From Calonectria ilicicola (taxonomy: Eukaryota; Ascomycota; Sordariomycetes; Hypocreales; Nectriaceae): a stretch of DNA of 64,000 bases. The notes beneath the pieces are model-generated. The model saw only the letters and a list, made by a program, of their open reading frames with translations. It was not told the DNA's origin and did no database searches. Made by a program: the position numbers and the translations under genes. Positions 58,405 through 64,000 of the stretch are shown here, in pieces. Each line of letters starts with the position of its first letter. The first letter of the stretch is position 1. Where the stretch lies: assembly GCA_020809705.1 (NCBI GenBank), contig CP085825.1, positions 6,696,001 to 6,760,000 on the forward strand, written 5' to 3'.

Positions 58405-59007
58405 ATCGCTGCGATGTTTTTTTTTCCGGTTGGGGGCCGTCCAATAGGTAGTGCAATAGGTAGGTATGATGGTCAGTAATTTTGGTGTCGCTGCAAGAGT
58501 AATTCTTAGTGCCTTGGCAAGCGGGTCGCAAAAAAAAATGGCACACCGTAAGAGCGAACGAACAGGTGAGGACAGAATAAACTAGGACACAGTAATGTGT
58601 GATCTACACTGGAGCTGATTGGGAATTTGTGTCAACTCCCTTTAGTGTGCCATTTTTTTTGCAACCCGCTTGGCTTAGGTACTAAAAAGGTTAGAGTCGA
58701 GTTTTCGCAAATATGAGGTACTGTTATGCTGAAAGTAAAACTACTCGATAGCTATTACATTTGCTGAGAGGTCTAAGTACCAATACCTGCTATTCAACAT
58801 GAATAAGTGGCTCAAAACCTGTCCATCTCATCGCAAATGGCGGAAACCAAGCCCAATGGCTACTCCTAGCTTAGTGCTTCAGCGCCTACTGCGCTGTGAC
58901 GTAGACTAGCGCAAAAATGTCTTGCTACCACTGTGATAATCGCTGCGATAAAATGAGCTTGGAATAATTTGACCATCGCTGCGATGAAAATAAAATATCG
59001 CTGCGAT
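58405..59007. repeat. Four copies of the near-palindrome ATCGCTGCGAT
   Basis: Exact copies at 58405-58415, 58939-58949, 58975-58985 and 58997-59007, all on the same strand. Each is an ATCGC/GCGAT inverted repeat around a central T. The last three lie 140-208 bp upstream of the gene starting at 59147. Confidence 0.85.
58506..58685. mobile_element. MITE-like element with ~40-bp inverted termini
   Basis: The left end (58506-58546) begins TTAGTGCC, continues AAGCGGGTCGCAAAA and ends ATGGCACAC. The right end, read on the minus strand from 58685, begins TTAGTACC, continues AAGCGGGTTGCAAAA and ends ATGGCACAC. Total length is ~180 bp with ~90 bp of unrelated AT-rich interior and no ORF. This is the layout of a non-autonomous DNA transposon. 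TA/TTA at the ends suggests a Tc1-mariner-like target, but the exact duplication is unclear. Confidence 0.75.
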
Positions 59008-59146
59008 GCCAGACTGAATGAAGTGAATCATTGCCACTGAGCATTCTAGACCTGGTTCGCATCATGCTTCGCAGCAAAGGCAAATATTTAGTTGCCTTTT
59101 CGCATATTCGTCAACATAGATAGCATAGCAATATATCACCATAACC

Positions 59147-59869
59147 ATGAGCCACAACAATACTTTGAGTAGTAATGTTGATCCTCCAGCATCAGAGACT
59201 ATCCAGAGCGACGGTATCTCCAATAATACGGTTCGCCTGGGTTTGCGCTTTGGGCGCCGCGACTTTATGGTCAATGAAAGCAACATCAATGCTAGAATGC
59301 CCGAGGGAGAAGTGATGAAGCAGATTTCTCATCAGTATAGCCTAATTTTGGCTAGTAGAAGACCTCGATACATCCCTCGTTGTCCTTTCGTTGAGCCAGT
59401 TGTTCAAGTCGGGACTTTGGCTAATGTGAGTACTATTCATGAGGCTTTCCCTCTGGATCTCGACTCAAGTGTTTACTGAATATGAAATAATGTCCAGGGG
59501 TGGCCACATAGCGTGAATTTGGAGATAGGAACGACGATTCATGAGGTGATATTTTCTGATCGCGAATCGTCACCAGCTTTCACGGCTGCATTTCATCGAC
59601 CAAATATCCTCAGCAACACAACAGCCTTCGAGGTTAATCACGAGCCGATGACAACAAATAGCAGTGGACCAAAATCCATTGTTGTCTCTTTGAAGCTCAA
59701 AAAAGGAACCCTATTTGCTTTGGTGGCGATTGCTCTCCTTGTATTTGCTTTGGTGGGGACAGGAGTTGGTATTACTACACGCAGTGTCGAAGTAGGTTTT
59801 TCTTGTTTCGTCGGAATGACTGTAGTTCCCTCATTGCTTCTACCACTTCTGCATTGGATGAAAAAGTGA
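59147..59869 (+). CDS. Small protein with two C-terminal TM segments
   Basis: Exons 59147-59425 and 59498-59869 (intron 72 nt, phase 0) give 216 aa. The N-terminal ~150 residues are soluble and Ser/Asn-rich with no recognisable domain. The C-terminus has two hydrophobic spans (LFALVAIALLVFALVGTGVGI and FSCFVGMTVVPSLLLPLL), ending HWMKK, with no signal peptide. This is a tail-anchored layout. Family not recognised. Confidence 0.6.
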
Positions 59870-60498
59870 TTGAACAAGTCAAGTTGTCTATATAAATCCA
59901 GTGGTTCTTGATGTAGCGATGATATAGCGAGGGATTAGTCGCGGAGAACCCTAGAGCAAAAAAAAAAGGATTGGGAGAACAACACAAGCTACACTATTTT
60001 GAGAATCGCCTCTACTAAAAAGGAGGACCTCCGGGGGTCGAATCGGCCTCCGCCTAATCTATACATCGACTTTGGTCATTAGTCTTTTGTTTATAGCTGT
60101 CACATAGAAGCCGTGATCATGTCTAAGTACTAATTTCCGAATCCGGTGCTCAAATTTATATCAATCTTAGCTTGATCTCTTATTTAGCACCATGGCCACG
60201 TTGGTAGTATTTGATAGCGCAATGTCGGCCCTGCCGTGACGAGAACTAGCTCAGTATTTGAACTGTGCTAATACTGGAGCTAAGGGACGTACGCAGCCTA
60301 GACCTCTTATGAAGAAAAGAAGAAAAGAAACGAAAATGGCTATCTTAATTACAACAATAATATCATGCATGCATGTCCTCTCAGCCCGAAAAACATAAAT
60401 TCCACTGACGCCGAAACGATACATGGAAGCCCCCACAGATGGTCAAGCTATTTTCCAATCACCGTCTCACCCAATAAAGTCAAACCAATTAATCATGG
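59870..60498. other. Intergenic, no supported gene
   Basis: 3' flanks of convergent genes. A GC-rich block at 60021-60055 has short inverted repeats but is not a tRNA. Confidence 0.5.
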
Positions 60499-61512
60499 CT
60501 ATTGAATCTGCAAGAATTCAAATATCTTCTTGACTGCGATCATATCTCCTTCGATAGTGTCCCTCAACTCCTTCTCCACCCAACTCGTACCACATCGACC
60601 AAAGTCGATCACCCATGCATCATCCGTATCGTAATTAATCAAAATGTTGGAGGCTTTTCCATTCCCCCATATAACACTTATTTCATGAAGCATACTGATG
60701 GTTTCCTGGACTTGCATTGCCCACTTCTTCCGCCTTGGCTCCTCAATCGAAGGAACGCTCTCAATATCCCTAAGCGTCCAGATGGCTTCGACGGATTCTG
60801 GTGAAGGGATATATTGCTCCAGAAACCCAATGATTCTTCCATCGTCTGCATCCTGTACTAAACCAATAAGAGCCGGTACGCGAATTGTATTGTCATATCG
60901 ACTGGTGCTAATCTTCGATAAGGCAGTAAGCTCCTTTTGTATGGAACTCACCTTGTGCTGCCGATTCGCGACCTTGGCGCACATCTCTTGACCGCCCGCT
61001 ATGACGCGGGAAATATAGCCATCGCTCATAAACTGCCGAGTAACAACAATGTCTTTGGTTGAGAATTTGGGCAGATTGGCGTTGACGTCAACCTCTAGGT
61101 CGAATTCGGGTTTAATGTGAGGTTCAGGCGAGGTATTAGGAATCAAGCTTGGTTTGTTATCTAGTGTAAGAAAATAAAACTCAAATTCTTCTGGGAAAAG
61201 AAGAGAGTGGAGGTCGGATTGTGAGGTCGAGTTATCTGGAGGTGGAGCATGTTGGTCAAAAGTTGACCTGCCAACCTCGACGATTGCATCTAACATCTCC
61301 TCAATTATCGCTTCTGCCTCCTCGTCGTTATCGGAACCGAATGCATTGTCATGATTCTTGATGAAAGAATCCTCGGGCAAATTACCAGAAGGGGTTGGAT
61401 CAATGTGCACAACCATTCGCCCTTTGTTCCAGCGAATTGATATAGTAACACGTTCACCACCGCCACTGTCTACACTCTCGAGGTGATGGCCGCTCATGGC
61501 AAGGGCATCCAT
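60499..61512 (-). CDS. Protein-kinase-like protein, probable pseudokinase
   Basis: 337 aa from the ATG at 61512 (MDALAMSGHH); an upstream in-frame ATG at 61626 would add 38 residues. The C-terminal half has a kinase fold: candidate ATP Lys in CAKVANR, a helix-C-like Glu in IQKELTAL, a catalytic-loop region IWGNGKASNILI and a metal-binding DFG (WVIDFGRCG). In related fungal kinase-like proteins I recall the loop as WGDGKxxNVLID, so the catalytic Asp is Asn here. The N-terminal ~150 residues are acidic with no domain. Single exon. Confidence 0.75.
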   Translation of the reverse strand: MDALAMSGHHLESVDSGGGERVTISIRWNKGRMVVHIDPTPSGNLPEDSFIKNHDNAFGSDNDEEAEAIIEEMLDAIVEVGRSTFDQHAPPPDNSTSQSDLHSLLFPEEFEFYFLTLDNKPSLIPNTSPEPHIKPEFDLEVDVNANLPKFSTKDIVVTRQFMSDGYISRVIAGGQEMCAKVANRQHKVSSIQKELTALSKISTSRYDNTIRVPALIGLVQDADDGRIIGFLEQYIPSPESVEAIWTLRDIESVPSIEEPRRKKWAMQVQETISMLHEISVIWGNGKASNILINYDTDDAWVIDFGRCGTSWVEKELRDTIEGDMIAVKKIFEFLQIQ

Positions 61513-62257
61513 GGTAAAGCCCCCCTCTCCCCTCCTGGCTCGGTTTGGTTTGGTTGTAGACAGAAAATTGAAGAGGGGGGAAACGTTTTTGTGAGAAGAG
61601 GAGGGTAACAAGTAGTGAATAGGCAAGAAGTCTCAACGTGGCGTCTGGTTGGGCAAGGTGCATGGTCGATGTTGTGATTGGCAGATGTGGGGTGGGTACC
61701 TTCATGGTGGACACCGCGTCCCAACGGCTGCTGTGATGGTTTACCAAACGTGAATTCGCCGAAAAAACGATTGTCTTCGACTGGAAAATCTTGACTAAAA
61801 CAAGATCAAGAGTGTGTTTTTTTTTATTACATACCTGCCGCGGCTATTTTGTTTGCTGCATTTCATATTACCCTTCAATCATGTATCTCCACTTCATGAT
61901 GAGGCAGCCAACGAGATGAGCACTTCTCGGGGATGACATCACTTTTTATTTCATCAATTTTTACTCTCTGCTTGGAAGCCCTGGCCCGCGTCTTGAGCCG
62001 GACTGGATCGCCAAAACTGCATTTTATTACAATTTCCCCATCCCTGGTATGTCAATTTTTGCTTTTTCTAAAGTCTCACCAGAGCACAACTCTTCGACGT
62101 CATTGCGTGCGCTTCGTGACGAGATCCCTGTCACGTGTGGCCACAGACGTCACAGTTTGCTTTGCTGATTACATCACCAAACCCCCGTTTTTAAGGAAAC
62201 TTAACAATCTTAACATCAATGCACCGAATAAAAACAACAACAAAATTTTGATTCATT
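61513..62257. promoter_or_regulatory. Divergent promoter with two GACGTCA sites and an E-box
   Basis: Between the kinase-like and chaperone-like genes. GACGTCA (CRE half/core) at 62096-62102 and 62146-62152 flanks CACGTG at 62132-62137. No gene in the gap. Confidence 0.45.
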
Positions 62258-63447
62258 ATGCCGCCAAAGCTCAGGAAAAGGAATGCACGACATGGTCCGC
62301 CGGGAAAACCCCGCAGGGGAAAAGTCGCAAAAAAATCCAACGAGACAAAACTGAGAGAACGGAAATGGACACAGCAGTACTACCAAGGAAAGGATCACTC
62401 GAGTTTTCCTGGAATTGGCTGCGGCACATGTACATTTATTTCTCCAGAGATTGAATTCCTCTCTCCGTTCGAGGGGAAGGGCCACTTGGAGATTATGACT
62501 GGGGTGAAAGAACCTCTGCATGCTTGCATTCGAATACACCCTCAGAAAGACCATCCTGACGATGTGCTTGCATTTATAGTGCCCTTTGAGCATATTGGTG
62601 AGTTTCCCATATTAATTTAATGAGTATTCGGAAAGTTAATAAATACTAGAGCAAATATTTATCATTCCAAATGGCCCAACTGATTATTTTATTGGGGAAG
62701 ACACGCTGAGAGTTGTCGTCGTTCCCACTGCCGCAACTTGCACGTCTTCCGTCAGGAATATATACTCTCAGATCATTCAATTCAAGTTGCCTAATCGAAT
62801 GATCGATGATCAGACCAAAGGAGCAGCCAGGACACGGCGCAAATCACAAGAGAAGCCTGTATCGTATCTCAACGCCTTTAAAACCGCTTTTGACCAACAG
62901 TTGGAGTCATTCGGCAAGGAAACCATACTTTGCAGCAAAGAGCAAAAGGATATTTTTACCATCTCCACGCATATATCACCGATAGAAGGTACCTCAGTTA
63001 CCAATAGTATTGAAGGTAAGATTGCGCTCTTCAACACCCCGACCGCGAGCTCACTCACAGCTGTGTGCAGGAAAACTCTACTTTGTCCCCACCGGGATCT
63101 TATGGTTCTCGTCCAAAATCCTTTATTTTCCCTTGAGGTCATTTTCAGTTATCAACATGATATTTAATCGTGACATGGCCTCTGAAAAATGCTCTACGCC
63201 GGTCGTCGCAACTGGCCTCCTGTTGGCTCTCCTCGAACCATCAGGCGACGCGGAAGAAGAACAGGACTGCACTCCTGAGCCCGTATGCTTTGGGGACTTC
63301 AATAGCAACTTTTCTTTGGGGGTTCATATTGGCAAATTTGTTGAGAAGCATGATCTTAGACTAGAAAAGGTTGAACAGGTGTGGTATGACTTTGCAAAGC
63401 GGGAACTAATGACAGGATTCTCGCCAGTGGATGATGATGATCTATAA
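62258..63447 (+). CDS. Rtt106-like histone-chaperone family protein
   Basis: Exons 62258-62597, 62650-63015 and 63071-63447 give 360 aa with closed phases. The N-terminus is highly basic (MPPKLRKRNARHGPPGKPRR), consistent with nuclear targeting. Two PH-like units follow: IIPNGPTDYFIGEDTLRVVV, and the Rttp106/Spt16-middle-type start GKLYFVPTGILWFSSK with YFPLRSFSVI. Known members bind H3-H4 histones. The usual long acidic tail is reduced to DDDD near the end, and the second unit is divergent, so this may be a specialised paralogue. Confidence 0.7.
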
Positions 63448-63672
63448 AATATGGCCTTACAATGTGTTTCGACAGCTGTAAGAACAAAATTGAGAAAGAG
63501 GTCGCTCTACAACTATGTGCCATCAACCAAAGTTTCAGGGCAAATGTTGCTGAAATATTTGTCAATTGCGGATTACTTGAGCGGAGGTTCAATTAATACA
63601 GAACTCCATAAAGCATTGTCATTTCCTATTAGTTCATGTTTCTATAGTACACGGCCACTTATAGTATGGCGA

Positions 63673-64000
63673 TTACCACTTGTCCTTGTTCTGCTCCACA
63701 AACTCCTTCCAGGTAGTAGGCTTCTCGCTGAGAAGACCAAGACTCTCTGTCAAATCCTCACCATTGAAATAACCGGGGTTTTCTAGGAGCAGCATGTTCT
63801 CGAGCATCTCCTGTGCAGCTTGGGGCAAGAATGCCTTGAAGGTCTCTGCGGGAAGTTGAATAGCAACACCAGGCTTTCCAATGACCTCAGAGAATTCGGA
63901 CATGATTCGTGCAGGGGTGTAATAATCGGTAGCAGCATAGATTCTCTTGCCGACAAAGCTTGTTTGCTTCAGAGCCGGCACTGTAAACTTTCCTGTGTCG
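63673..64000 (-). CDS. NmrA-like family protein, C-terminal part (cut by the right edge)
   Basis: The frame enters at 64000 and stops at 63673. The motifs GKRIYAATDYYTPARIMSEF and KPTTWKEFVEQNKDKW are the C-terminal signature of the NmrA-like atypical SDR family (redox-sensing or NAD(P)-binding). The start and Rossmann part lie outside the window. Confidence 0.85.
   Translation of the reverse strand, partial: DTGKFTVPALKQTSFVGKRIYAATDYYTPARIMSEFSEVIGKPGVAIQLPAETFKAFLPQAAQEMLENMLLLENPGYFNGEDLTESLGLLSEKPTTWKEFVEQNKDKW

Larger units (their letters stand above)
57831..59146. other. Intergenic with repeats; 57809-58105 minus frame unresolved
   Basis: Apart from the unresolved minus-strand frame at 57809-58105 (a charged, helical segment that may belong to the zinc-finger gene), there is no gene. 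A MITE-like element and an 11-mer cluster are listed separately. Confidence 0.5.

Noticed and set aside
60021..60055. tRNA-like T-arm (GGGGGTCGAATCGG)
   Set aside because: No acceptor or anticodon arms can be folded around it.
1..64000. CRISPR arrays, rRNA, bacterial operons
   Set aside because: No regular spacer-repeat pattern or rRNA-like sequence; the gene structure is clearly fungal.

Overview
The window is chromosomal DNA from a filamentous ascomycete (Pezizomycotina). The reasons are GT-AG introns mostly of 45-130 nt, often with CTAAC/CTGAC-like branch sites, and gene families typical of this group: HET and NLR-like proteins, Zn2Cys6 factors, a bZIP factor with a DUF3425-like domain, Dal5-type transporters, small secreted cysteine-rich proteins and an arylsulfotransferase-2 protein. 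I cannot name the species. I see no CRISPR array, rRNA or convincing tRNA. About 27 protein-coding loci are supported. For most I worked out exon joins by hand, and the reading phase closes across every splice unless stated otherwise.

Layout. 0-9 kb: a left-edge gene fragment, a large NLR-type receptor (nucleoside-phosphorylase, NACHT and ankyrin domains) and a HET-domain gene whose C-terminal frame is broken. 10-18 kb: a tiny secreted 8-Cys protein, an interrupted MCT-like transporter, an Mpv17/PMP22 protein and an NB-ARC/TPR protein. 18-26 kb: a C2H2 plus Zn2Cys6 transcription factor divergent from an SDR, a tandem pair of secreted Cys-rich genes (one broken), and a ZIP zinc transporter. 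26-39 kb: a tandem-ABM protein, a P450 with a 32-nt micro-exon, a bZIP factor, a second SDR, a sterol-glucosyltransferase-like enzyme and a small membrane protein.

39-56 kb: a Zn2Cys6 factor, a 10-exon MFS transporter, a secreted arylsulfotransferase-like protein, a Dal5-type MFS transporter, a CocE esterase fused to EthD-type domains, a phytoene-dehydrogenase-like FAD enzyme and a Zn2Cys6/AT-hook factor. This block, with two regulators, two transporters and hydrolytic plus redox enzymes, looks like a catabolic or specialised-metabolism cluster without a PKS, NRPS or terpene backbone gene (inference). 56-64 kb: a zinc-finger-like protein, a MITE-like element beside four copies of an 11-mer, a two-TM protein, a kinase-like protein lacking the expected catalytic Asp, an Rtt106-like histone-chaperone relative and an NmrA-like gene cut by the right edge.

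The most unusual items are: the receptor with a nearly identical terminal ankyrin repeat pair and a stop inside the next repeat; the adjacent HET gene; the esterase-EthD fusion; a 28-nt intron-like segment in the MCT-like transporter; the duplicated secreted-protein locus with one decayed copy; and the MITE plus 11-mer cluster.
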